Assembly (NCBI GenBank): GCA_031264605.1
Contig: JAISDQ010000112.1
Span: 1-13,326 of the forward strand
Direction: 5' to 3'
Source of the DNA: Synergistaceae bacterium
Lineage (GTDB): Bacteria; Synergistota; Synergistia; Synergistales; Synergistaceae
DNA length: 13,326 bases
Both the position numbers and the translations under genes were made by a program. The notes below the pieces were generated by a model that saw nothing but the letters and a program-made list of their open reading frames with translations, made no database searches and was not told the origin of the DNA. This document shows, in pieces, positions 1 through 6,274 of the stretch (position 1 is its first letter; each line of letters begins with the position of its first letter).

Positions 1-1064
1 CTGATCGCTATTGCTCTCGACAGCCTTCTCCTCATCGACGCCAGGGCGTCTTCGTCGGACGAGAATTTCGGCTCCAGTTTCGACATACGCTCCTCTACGG
101 TCATGATAGTTGTTCCGACGGTCATCTTGTCGGAGAGATAGAGCAATTCATTTTCGCCTATTTTACCCGATTCGGGAAGGTCTTTGTGAGACGCCACGAC
201 ATCGGCCACAGCGCACATACCTCTTCGGCGGAGGATGCGCGCGCCTTCGGCCTCGTGGTTGTTACGGCCTTTCGCGATATCGTGCAGCAGGGAGGCCGAG
301 GCCAGAAGGCGGCGGTCGATCTCGTGTCCAGCCGCGATCAGGGCGGCGGCGATCGCGTCGGCGGTTTTCGCCGCGACACGCGCGTGACGCGCCGCGCAGT
401 CGGGAGTTCCTTCGACGCGGAGTATCTCGTCGCATTCTTCCTCATCGGGGAAAAATTCGGTCTTTGCGTAAGCAAGCAAGCGTTCGTAGTCCTCCGGCGT
501 GTCCATGTCGAGCGTGACCGAACGGTCGCCGGTCGGGATTTCCGCGCGCGAGTGCGGGCAACGCGCCAGAAAACCGCCCAGCCCCCCCTCTCCCGTCCAC
601 GAGAGTATGCCTTCGGCGAGCGTGGACGATATCAGCGGAGGATGCGCGCGCTCCCCCAGAAAAGTCGGATACACGGCGTCGGCGCGAGTCTCCGTCCGCG
701 CTTCCATCAAGGAGCGGTACGTATGGGGCTTTACCAACGGAATATCGGCCGGAAGAAGGAAAAACGCCTCCGTCCCGTGCGGCAGCGCCTTTACGCCGGC
801 GGATACGCTGCTGAACATTCCCGATTTATAATCCGGGTTGTCGACCGCGCCGATTCCGAGGCGGCGCGCCTCTTCGGCGATTTGTTCCCCGTCGTGCCCT
901 GTCACGGCCATTATCTCGCGTATCCCGGCGGAGCGCATTCTGATGACCGCCGTTTCCAGCGCCGAAATCCCCGATATCGGCAGAAGCGGTTTGCGGCGCC
1001 CCATGCGGCTGGCCAAGCCTCCGGCCAGTATGACGGCCGATATTTCCGACGCCGCGCCGCTCAT
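1..1064 (-). CDS. MocA-like nucleotidyltransferase fused to HD phosphohydrolase domain (partial, C-terminus off left edge)
   Basis: About 354 residues are visible, starting at ATG 1064, 10 nt after the stop of the preceding gene and with no clear Shine-Dalgarno, so it may be translationally coupled. Residues 1-200 form a MobA/MocA-type NTP-transferase: AVILAGGLASRMGRRK at 10-25 (nucleotide-binding loop), PADIP at 105-109, a GERAHPPL motif at 137-144 resembling the RGHP of MocA/YgfJ proteins, and LDMDTPEDY at 185-193. Residues 220-330 form an HD domain with H227, H261-D262, H293 and D312 as likely metal ligands. The family attaches CMP or GMP to molybdopterin in the cytoplasm; the MocA-like motifs favour CTP and molybdenum-hydroxylase enzymes, which is inference. 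The HD substrate is unknown. Its place at the end of a modABC operon supports a cofactor role. The domain assignment is firm; the exact nucleotide is not. Confidence 0.88.
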   Translation of the reverse strand, partial: MSGAASEISAVILAGGLASRMGRRKPLLPISGISALETAVIRMRSAGIREIMAVTGHDGEQIAEEARRLGIGAVDNPDYKSGMFSSVSAGVKALPHGTEAFFLLPADIPLVKPHTYRSLMEARTETRADAVYPTFLGERAHPPLISSTLAEGILSWTGEGGLGGFLARCPHSRAEIPTGDRSVTLDMDTPEDYERLLAYAKTEFFPDEEECDEILRVEGTPDCAARHARVAAKTADAIAAALIAAGHEIDRRLLASASLLHDIAKGRNNHEAEGARILRRRGMCAVADVVASHKDLPESGKIGENELLYLSDKMTVGTTIMTVEERMSKLEPKFSSDEDALASMRRRLSRAIAI

Positions 1065-1074
1065 GGGAATGGCG

Positions 1075-2097
1075 TCACGAAAACGCGCATTCCGGCCAGT
1101 GGCAGGGCTCGCATCCCTCGCAAAGCCCCCCTACGCCCCACGAACGGACATGGGGCGCTGGGTCGACTCCGGCGAACACGAAGGGCAGAAGACGGTCGAG
1201 CGACGTGCGCTCGTCGTGCACCACGCAGGCGGGAGCGCCGATTATGTTTGCCGCGCGTCCGTTTCTTGTCGCCGCGCCCATCATCAGCATCGCGCCCGGC
1301 AGCGTCGGAACGCCGCGAAACGCTATCGCGTCCGCCGCGGCGGCGATCCCGCCGGGCGTTCGGTCGTCGGCGTCGACGCTCATGCCGCCGGTACATACCA
1401 CCAGCTCCGCGCCTTCGTCGATGAAAGCCCTTATCGCGTCAGCTATCAGGGATGGGTCGTCGGTGCAAAACCTGCGTCCCATGAGGGTTCCGCCGAAAGG
1501 TTCCAGTTTTCGGGTGAATTTATCCATAAAGGTGTCCTCGACGCGTCCCTCCGCTATTTCCCTGCCGGTCGTCACAAGCCCCGCCTTGAGCGGCGCGAAA
1601 GGCTTCACGTCGATTCCGGACGCGGACGCGACGGCTTTATCGACGCGCCCGCGCGGCATCGCGAGCGGCCTTATCCTGAATCCCGCCACAGGCTGTCCCG
1701 CGCGCACCTGCCTGAAAGGGGGCATCGTCGCGAGAACCCAGTCCGTATCCTCGTTCACCCGCCCGACCATCGCGGCGTCGTAACACAAAAAACCGTCGAC
1801 TCCGGCCTTGAGGGTTATCCTGCCCTCGCTCGGCGGAGCGGGCACGCAATTCAAGCCGCGTAAAGCGCCGCACAGCGCCTCCGCCGCGTCGTCCTCGTGA
1901 ACTTCGTCCGGCTCCAGTTCCAGCACCGTCAGGTGCTCGCGCCCCATCTCGCGCAGCACGGGCAGATCGGCCTCGGTTATTATCCGCCCTTTTTTGAAAC
2001 GCGCCCCCTTCGTGTGCGAGCGCGCGTCAATCTTGGTGAGGTCGTGCGCGAGAGGGCGGCCCACCGCTTCATCGAGCGCTATTTCCGTTATCTTCAT
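1075..2097 (-). CDS. Molybdopterin-binding protein (MoeA/MoaB fold) with four-cysteine C-terminal tail
   Basis: A 340-residue cytoplasmic protein. Start ATG 2097 has GGGGAG about 7 nt upstream and lies 42 nt after modC. Residues 1-165 are an N-terminal region not assigned here, beginning with a motif-rich stretch (AVGRPLAHDLTKI, 11-23) like that opening MoeA-related proteins. Residues 171-315 form a molybdopterin-binding (MoCF_biosynth) domain: TTGREI at 177-182, CTGGMSVDADD at 235-245, LPGAMLMMG at 266-274. The GGMSVDADD segment corresponds to the GGVSVGDYD of MoeA. At under 350 residues it is shorter than full MoeA (about 400) and ends in a tail with C326, C329, C332 and C337 (CX2CX2CX4C). 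It probably acts in molybdate insertion or sensing of molybdopterin beside the downstream nucleotidyltransferase. It may not be a true MoeA, since the MoeA domain order is not complete. Confidence 0.85.
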   Translation of the reverse strand: MKITEIALDEAVGRPLAHDLTKIDARSHTKGARFKKGRIITEADLPVLREMGREHLTVLELEPDEVHEDDAAEALCGALRGLNCVPAPPSEGRITLKAGVDGFLCYDAAMVGRVNEDTDWVLATMPPFRQVRAGQPVAGFRIRPLAMPRGRVDKAVASASGIDVKPFAPLKAGLVTTGREIAEGRVEDTFMDKFTRKLEPFGGTLMGRRFCTDDPSLIADAIRAFIDEGAELVVCTGGMSVDADDRTPGGIAAAADAIAFRGVPTLPGAMLMMGAATRNGRAANIIGAPACVVHDERTSLDRLLPFVFAGVDPAPHVRSWGVGGLCEGCEPCHWPECAFS

Positions 2098-2139
2098 CTC
2101 TGTCTCCCCATGTCCCCGGCATTACCACGGCTGCGCCGG

Positions 2140-3201
2140 TCAGCTTTTGAGGGGCATCACGTCCTCCGGTTTTATGCGCACGTATATTTCGTCCCCGGCG
2201 CGGAGATCGGCCGCTTCCTCGCGCGGCATCTCCATGCGGATGCGGGAAAAATCCCCGTCCGACGGCGCGCCGAGGGGGATTACATTCACTATAGTGCCGA
2301 AAACGTCCCTCGTCACCCGCTCTATCCGGCAGGCAAACACGTTCGTTCCGGTTTTCGCGTCGGATTTTCGGACGTAGTGCGACCGCACCCCTATGTATTC
2401 GGTTTCCGGGCCGAAACGCAGCGCGCATTCCAGTTCCGCGCCCCAGTCGAGCGCGCGAATCCCGCGCGGCGATATCCCGGCCCGCGAGTAGTTCTTGCAG
2501 CCCGACAAAAGGCAGGACGCCAGCGTGTCGGGCGACTCGAAAAGATCGTCTATCGAGCGCACGGGCTCCGTCCGTCCCGCGTTCATCACGCAGACGTGAG
2601 AGCACATGCGGTAAACCTCGTCCCTGTTATGGGAGACATAAAGCGTCACTCCCCCGAATTCCGACGCCACGCGCGACAGCTCTCCCTCCAATTGCCACCT
2701 GAGGTAACTGTCGAGCGCCGACAGCGGCTCGTCGAGCATAAGAACGGAAGGCCCGCGCGCCATTATACACGCGAGCGCCGCTCTTTGCCGCTGACCGCCG
2801 GACATGTTTTCGGGATAGTGATTCTCCAAACCTTCGAGGTGAAATTTTTTGACTAGAGAGGCCGCCGAAGGGGCGTCGTCCCTGTCCTTGCGCGCTTTGA
2901 GCACCGCCGTGATATTGCGCGCGAGCGTCATATTCGGAAACAGCGCGCAGTTTTGGAAGAGCAGGCCCACCCCGCGAACCTGCGGCGGCAGGTCGATTTT
3001 CCGCCGCGAATCGAAAAACACCCGGCCGCCGTAGGATATTATCCCCTCGTCGGGCCGGACGACCCCGGCTATGCACTTGAGCGTCATGCTCTTCCCGCAG
3101 CCGGAAGCGCCGAGAAGCCCCATTACGCCGGGAGCGGCCTCGAATTCCGCGTCGAGGCGAAACTTTCCGGCCCGGTACCGTATATCGACGTAAAGCGACA
3201 T
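2140..3201 (-). CDS. modC: Molybdate ABC transporter ATP-binding protein ModC
   Basis: 353 residues from ATG 3201, which overlaps the modB stop by one base (TGATG), so translation is coupled. An upstream in-frame extension to 3288 lies inside modB and is not used. It energises molybdate import on the inner membrane face. Walker A is GASGCGKS at 31-38, Q-loop Q83, signature SGGQRQR at 134-140, Walker B LMLDEP at 154-159, D-loop SALD at 161-164 and switch H191. All key residues are intact. The C-terminal 90 or so residues form a TOBE-like regulatory region rich in short beta strands, ending IRIKPEDV-like as in ModC/CysA relatives. Length matches E. coli ModC (352). Assignment to molybdate rather than tungstate or sulfate rests on the ModA upstream and the cofactor genes downstream. 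Confidence 0.93.
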   Translation of the reverse strand: MSLYVDIRYRAGKFRLDAEFEAAPGVMGLLGASGCGKSMTLKCIAGVVRPDEGIISYGGRVFFDSRRKIDLPPQVRGVGLLFQNCALFPNMTLARNITAVLKARKDRDDAPSAASLVKKFHLEGLENHYPENMSGGQRQRAALACIMARGPSVLMLDEPLSALDSYLRWQLEGELSRVASEFGGVTLYVSHNRDEVYRMCSHVCVMNAGRTEPVRSIDDLFESPDTLASCLLSGCKNYSRAGISPRGIRALDWGAELECALRFGPETEYIGVRSHYVRKSDAKTGTNVFACRIERVTRDVFGTIVNVIPLGAPSDGDFSRIRMEMPREEAADLRAGDEIYVRIKPEDVMPLKS

Positions 3202-3869
3202 CAGACCGTGACGGACCTCTTGCCGGTTTCCAGCATATTGACCGAGATCAGCACGACGAACGAGATCGCGAGGTTCACGAACACCCATTTATACGCGAGC
3301 GAGTCGCTGCCCTCGCGCCACAGTTGGTAGACGGTCGTGGAGATGGTGGCCGTCCTTCCCGGGATATATCCGGTGACCATGGTCGTCGCCCCGTACTCGC
3401 CCAGCGCGCGCGCGAAGGCGAGCACCGTGCCCGACAGAATCCCCTGCTTGCAGTTGGGCAGGCGCACGTGCCAGAACAGATACGTATCCGACAGCCCGAG
3501 AGTCTGGCCGGAGTACTGCAGATCCATGTCGAACGCCTCGAAAGCGCCGCGCACCGTCCGGTACATCAGCGGAAACGTGACGATGGTGGTGGCGAATATC
3601 GCCGAATACCACGTCATGGTCATCTTGAAGCCGAACACGGACAAAACCCGCGAACCGACGGGGCCCAGCGGCCCTATGGTCTTGAGGAGAAAAAAGCCGA
3701 CGACGGTGGGGGGAAGCACCATAGGAAGCGTAAGGACGCAATCGCACGCTCCTTTTACGGCCCTGGGGGCGAAAGAAACGTAATAAGCCGCGAGGATACC
3801 GGCAAAAAACGTGATGAAAGTCGATATCCCCGCGACGCGCACTGAATTCCAAAGCGGAAACAGATCCAT
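3201..3869 (-). CDS. modB: Molybdate ABC transporter permease ModB
   Basis: 222 residues from ATG 3869, 54 nt after modA; the site upstream is only weakly Shine-Dalgarno-like (GCGCGGG). An integral membrane protein with about five or six hydrophobic segments, beginning near residues 10-33, 45-63 and 80-103. The cytoplasmic EAA-type loop that contacts ModC is visible at about 118-147, as SGQTLGLSDTYLFWHVRLP followed by a glycine-rich stretch. The MVLPPTVVGFFLL segment near 50-62 is typical of ModB/CysT permeases. Length is close to E. coli ModB (229). It would form the homodimeric channel of ModB2C2. Confidence 0.93.
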   Translation of the reverse strand: MDLFPLWNSVRVAGISTFITFFAGILAAYYVSFAPRAVKGACDCVLTLPMVLPPTVVGFFLLKTIGPLGPVGSRVLSVFGFKMTMTWYSAIFATTIVTFPLMYRTVRGAFEAFDMDLQYSGQTLGLSDTYLFWHVRLPNCKQGILSGTVLAFARALGEYGATTMVTGYIPGRTATISTTVYQLWREGSDSLAYKWVFVNLAISFVVLISVNMLETGKRSVTV

Positions 3870-3877
3870 CCCGCGCG

Positions 3878-3890
3878 CCGCCTCAGGCGG
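3878..3890. repeat. Short perfect palindrome between modA and modB
   Basis: CCGCCT-C-AGGCGG has 6-bp arms around a single central base. It lies in the 54-nt modA-modB spacer, just upstream of the modB start. It may form a small hairpin that protects the modA message or tunes modB translation. There is no T-run, so it is not a terminator. It could be chance in a GC-rich gap. Confidence 0.35.
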
Positions 3891-3923
3891 AAACTAGGCG
3901 CGCCGGGCAAAAAACGCGGACAA

Positions 3924-4739
3924 TCATTCCCCTCCGGGAATGGAGAAACCTATCCTCTTGAACACGGCCGACGCCTCGCCGCCCTTCAGAAACTCCGCGA
4001 AGGCTCGCGCCGCGTCCTTGTCGGCCGCGCGGTTCAAAACAGCCGCCGGGTACACTATCGGCGCGTGCGTGCCCTCGGGAGCGCCGGCCGCGACTTCGAC
4101 CTCCGACGAAGTCGCGGCGTCGGTGCCGTAAACCACCCCGCAGTCCACCGCGCCCGCCGCCACCTGAGCCAGCACTTCCTTCACGTTGCTGGCGAAACTT
4201 ATCTTCCTCGCCTCGTTGATGGCGTCCCAGAACCCCAGGCTCTTGAATATCTGCTCGGAGTACTGGCCCACCGGCACATCGGAATTGCCCAGCGCGATCA
4301 AAAATACCTTGTCGGTGCCGACGTCGTTGAAGTCCGACAGCCTCTTCGGGTTGTTCCCCTTCGGCACGATCAGCACTACTTTGTTCGAAACGATGTCAAA
4401 ACGCGTTCCGGGCTCCACGAAGTCGAGCTTTTCGGTGTTGACCGCTGGGTCGGCCGAGATGTCGATCTGATCCATCTGCCTCTGTCCGGCGGAGATGAAT
4501 ATGTCGCAGTCGGCCCCTTCCTGAATCTGCGTCTTCAGCGTGCCGCTCGAATCGAAGTTATAAACTATCTTTACGTCCGGCGCGGCTTTCCCGTACAGCC
4601 CGGCTATCTCGTTCATCGACTCCGTCATGCTCGCCGCGGCGAAAACAGTGAGCGTTTTCTCAGCGAAAGCCGACGGCGCCGACGCGAACAGTACGGCCAG
4701 AACTCCGAGTAAAATAAAAACGCGACGTGAATGTTTCAC
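3924..4739 (-). CDS. modA: Periplasmic molybdate-binding protein ModA
   Basis: 271 residues. The start chosen is GTG 4739, because GGAGG sits exactly 8 nt upstream; an in-frame TTG at 4754 would overlap that site. A signal peptide is clear: KHSRR, a hydrophobic core, then an AFA cleavage motif ending near residue 26. The mature protein opens TLTVFAAASMTESM, the classic ModA start. Likely oxyanion ligands are S37 (AAASM), S64 or S65 (DSSGTL), the segment around N185-V186-K187, and Y204 (GVVYGTDA), matching the serine, backbone-amide and tyrosine pattern of E. coli ModA. First gene of the mod operon, with its own promoter upstream. ModA-type binding proteins also bind tungstate, which sequence cannot separate here. 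Confidence 0.95.
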   Translation of the reverse strand: MKHSRRVFILLGVLAVLFASAPSAFAEKTLTVFAAASMTESMNEIAGLYGKAAPDVKIVYNFDSSGTLKTQIQEGADCDIFISAGQRQMDQIDISADPAVNTEKLDFVEPGTRFDIVSNKVVLIVPKGNNPKRLSDFNDVGTDKVFLIALGNSDVPVGQYSEQIFKSLGFWDAINEARKISFASNVKEVLAQVAAGAVDCGVVYGTDAATSSEVEVAAGAPEGTHAPIVYPAAVLNRAADKDAARAFAEFLKGGEASAVFKRIGFSIPGGE

Positions 4740-4747
4740 ACCAACCG

Positions 4748-4752
4748 CCTCC
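4748..4752 (-). promoter_or_regulatory. Ribosome binding site deciding the GTG start of modA
   Basis: GGAGG on the minus strand, 8 nt before GTG 4739. It overlaps the alternative TTG codon at 4754-4752, which rules that start out. Confidence 0.8.
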
Positions 4753-4755
4753 AAT

Positions 4756-4793
4756 ATATAATTTTGAACCGCAGTTTCATAACTAAATTATAT
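4756..4793. repeat. AT-rich inverted repeat over the modA promoter
   Basis: ATATAATTT (4756-4764) and AAATTATAT (4785-4793) are perfect 9-bp inverted copies separated by 20 nt. The right arm contains the modA -10 hexamer and the left arm lies in the leader. It is a candidate repressor operator. The half-sites faintly recall the TTATAT of ModE sites, but the spacing is much longer than ModE uses and no regulator gene is present, so AT-rich chance is possible. Confidence 0.4.
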
Positions 4794-4815
4794 TCGAGGC
4801 GGCGCTTTTGTGCAA
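4787..4815 (-). promoter_or_regulatory. Predicted sigma70 promoter of modABC
   Basis: Reading leftward: TTGCAC, a 17-nt spacer, then a perfect TATAAT. The -35 matches consensus at only three positions, but the -10 and spacing are ideal. Transcription would begin near 4780, giving a leader of about 40 nt before the GTG start. Confidence 0.6.
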
Positions 4816-4821
4816 CGTGAT

Positions 4822-4838
4822 TGCGGAATCCTGCGGAA
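4822..4838. repeat. Direct repeat TGCGGAA x2, 10-bp period
   Basis: TGCGGAA occurs at 4822-4828 and 4832-4838, so both copies face the same side of the helix. They lie just behind the modA -35 and about 32 bp behind the rightward -35, a position that suits a regulator serving either operon. No binding protein can be named. Confidence 0.4.
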
Positions 4839-4869
4839 ATATAGACGATGAACGTTTTCTTTCGTTTTG

Positions 4870-4898
4870 TTGATTTTTTCCGGTTTGTATTCTAAAAT
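4870..4898 (+). promoter_or_regulatory. Predicted sigma70 promoter of the sugar operon
   Basis: TTGATT, a 17-nt spacer, then TAAAAT: 4/6 and 5/6 matches with ideal spacing. Transcription would start near 4905, leaving a leader of about 170 nt before the first binding-protein gene. Confidence 0.6.
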
Positions 4899-4974
4899 AA
4901 GCCTGTTCAAATTGTCACAACAGGGCGGAAATAGTTTCGTTATATTACGATGGCATTTGTTTGCTTATGAACCA

Positions 4975-4986
4975 ATCGCTTGCGAT
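4975..4986. repeat. Operator-like inverted repeat in the sugar-operon leader
   Basis: ATCGC-TT-GCGAT, perfect 5-bp arms around two bases, about 70 nt downstream of the predicted transcription start. Such compact symmetric sites suit dimeric repressors; RNA folding is limited because the loop would be too tight without opening a pair. Confidence 0.35.
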
Positions 4987-5077
4987 CTGTATCCGACCGG
5001 CCCGATTGCGCCGCGGCCGCCTGATGGAGCCGGTGTGGGATTTCAGATAAAAACTCAATAAACAAGGAGAGGTTGTC

Positions 5078-6196
5078 ATGAAAAAATGTATCGCGCTGTG
5101 GCTGTTTGTCGTATTTGTCGTCGCTTTAATACCCGCCTGCTCATTCGGCGCGGATCTGCCAAAGGTCAGGATCGGATGGGCTCCGCCGAACATTACAGGG
5201 GTATTCAAAACGGCCACTGATTTCATGGAAAAAGCCGCGTTGGACGCCAAATCGGCCGGAATCGACGTAGAAATAATCACGAGGGCGGAACCGGACGAAA
5301 CTCAGGTTCAAAACCAGGTCAACGCGCTCGAAAATCTCGTTCAGCTGCAAGTCGACTGCATAATTTGTTCGCCGGGCGACGCGGAGGCGATCAAACCAGC
5401 TCTTCAGACAGCCACGGACGCCGGCATACCCATAATACTCGTAAACATGCTGGAACCGCAGGAAGGCATAACCGCGGCTTCTTACATCGGTTTCGACAAC
5501 CAGATGGCCGGGACGGTTTCGGGTTACGCCCTTCTCGACGCGCTGGGAGGCCCCGGAGTCCTGGGCGAAGGCGAGAAAGCGGACGTGTCTAGGGACGACT
5601 ATCTCGATCTGGCCAAATGGAGCGAAATTTACGCTAATTTCGACTATTCCAGCATCAAGGATAAAAAAGTCGCCGTCATAGAGGGCATAGCCGGCAATTT
5701 CTACTCCAACGCGAGGCTGAAGGGTTTTCACGAGGTGGTGGACAAAGCGGCCGGCATCAAGATTGTCGCCACTCTCCCCGCCGATTGGGACAGACAGAAA
5801 GGCATAGCCGCCACTGAAAATATCCTCCAGTCCAACGCGGAGCTGGACGCCATCTGGTCCGCCTCCAACGAAATGGGAATAGGTTCCAGCATAGCCTGCG
5901 AAAACCTCGGGCGCTCCGGAATAATACTCACCACCAACGACGGCACTCCCGAGAGCATCGACATGATCCGGGAGGGCAAACTCATGGCCGAGACCTGGCA
6001 CGGATTCCCCGAGTGGGGCTGGTACGGCACCTATTTCGCCGTGCAGCTCGCGTACGGGCAGGGCGCGGATGTGCCGCCGACCTTCGACGTGCGCCCCCGA
6101 ATCGCGTACAGGGACAATGTGGACAATTTCTACCCGAATACCAAGCTCGAAAACCTCGACTGGGCGTCCGTCATAGCGAAATACGGGCAGAAGTAA
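5078..6196 (+). CDS. Sugar ABC transporter periplasmic substrate-binding protein 1
   Basis: 372 residues; ATG 5078 follows AAGGAGAGG. An export signal is evident: MKK, a hydrophobic core to about residue 18, then IPAC at 18-21 and SFGA at 22-25. Either lipoprotein cleavage before C21 or signal peptidase I cleavage after A25 is possible; proline at -2 makes the lipobox atypical. The body is a type I periplasmic-binding fold (Peripla_BP_4, the RbsB superfamily): segments VQLQVDCIICSPGDAEAI, AGIPIILVNM and LTTNDGTPESIDMIREGKL are typical. It is longer than RbsB (about 296), with extra sequence around residues 148-185 between the two lobes. It would hand a sugar to the permease and ATPase encoded next. 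The ligand cannot be read from sequence; the ketose epimerase in the same operon suggests a hexose or related ketose. Confidence 0.88.
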   Translation: MKKCIALWLFVVFVVALIPACSFGADLPKVRIGWAPPNITGVFKTATDFMEKAALDAKSAGIDVEIITRAEPDETQVQNQVNALENLVQLQVDCIICSPGDAEAIKPALQTATDAGIPIILVNMLEPQEGITAASYIGFDNQMAGTVSGYALLDALGGPGVLGEGEKADVSRDDYLDLAKWSEIYANFDYSSIKDKKVAVIEGIAGNFYSNARLKGFHEVVDKAAGIKIVATLPADWDRQKGIAATENILQSNAELDAIWSASNEMGIGSSIACENLGRSGIILTTNDGTPESIDMIREGKLMAETWHGFPEWGWYGTYFAVQLAYGQGADVPPTFDVRPRIAYRDNVDNFYPNTKLENLDWASVIAKYGQK

Positions 6197-6230
6197 GGCG
6201 GATTTACAGATCGTCTGCGTTAAGCGGGGC

Positions 6231-6259
6231 CGGTTGCAGAAATGCAACCGCCCTTTTTT
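6231..6259 (+). terminator. Hairpin with T-run between binding protein 1 and ATPase 1 (attenuator or processing site)
   Basis: CGGTTGCA (6231-6238), a GAAA tetraloop, then TGCAACCG (6243-6250): a perfect 8-bp stem, followed by CCC and six T. Past one mismatch, flanking G and C bases could extend it. The ribosome site and start of the ATPase come only 15 nt after the T-run. It resembles an intrinsic terminator, probably leaky, so that more binding protein than transporter is made, and it would also protect the upstream message from 3' decay. Confidence 0.75.
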
Positions 6260-6274
6260 GAAAGGAAGTAACGT

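Larger units (their letters stand above)
4740..5077. other. Divergent intergenic control region between mod operon and sugar operon
   Basis: 338 bp without a convincing gene, more AT-rich than the flanking coding DNA. It holds a leftward promoter (4787-4815), a rightward promoter (4870-4898), a direct repeat (4822-4838), an AT-rich inverted repeat over the modA -10 (4756-4793), a small palindrome TTGTCACAA (4912-4920), an inverted repeat ATCGCTTGCGAT (4975-4986), and a longer stem candidate ACCGGC/GCCGGT (4996-5001 with 5029-5034). The rightward leader would be about 170 nt, long enough for regulation, though no known riboswitch was recognised. Confidence 0.7.

Noticed and set aside
186..1424. 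Long plus-strand open frame of 412 codons opposite the mod-cofactor genes
   Set aside because: It is antisense to two genes with clear conserved motifs; the translation is arginine-rich with no family pattern, a shadow of GC-rich codons.
1897..2856. Plus-strand open frame of 319 codons opposite modC
   Set aside because: It lies antisense to intact Walker and signature motifs of modC, with no ribosome site and biased composition.
2140..3288. Longer modC starting at 3288
   Set aside because: The extra 29 residues lie wholly within modB and have no family resemblance; TGATG coupling at 3201 is far more likely.
4740..4786. Molybdenum-cofactor riboswitch before modA
   Set aside because: The predicted leader is about 40 nt, too short for that RNA class, and no matching fold is apparent.
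4849..4860. AACGTT-centred site resembling a LacI-family or cre operator
   Set aside because: Only the 6-bp core is symmetric; flanks do not match the cre consensus.
4867..5061. Possible 64-residue small protein in the divergent region
   Set aside because: It needs a TTG start without a ribosome site, overlaps the predicted promoter and leader, and its translation lacks any familiar feature.
5141..6247. Minus-strand open frame of 368 codons opposite binding protein 1
   Set aside because: Shadow of a well-supported secreted protein gene; no recognisable domain.
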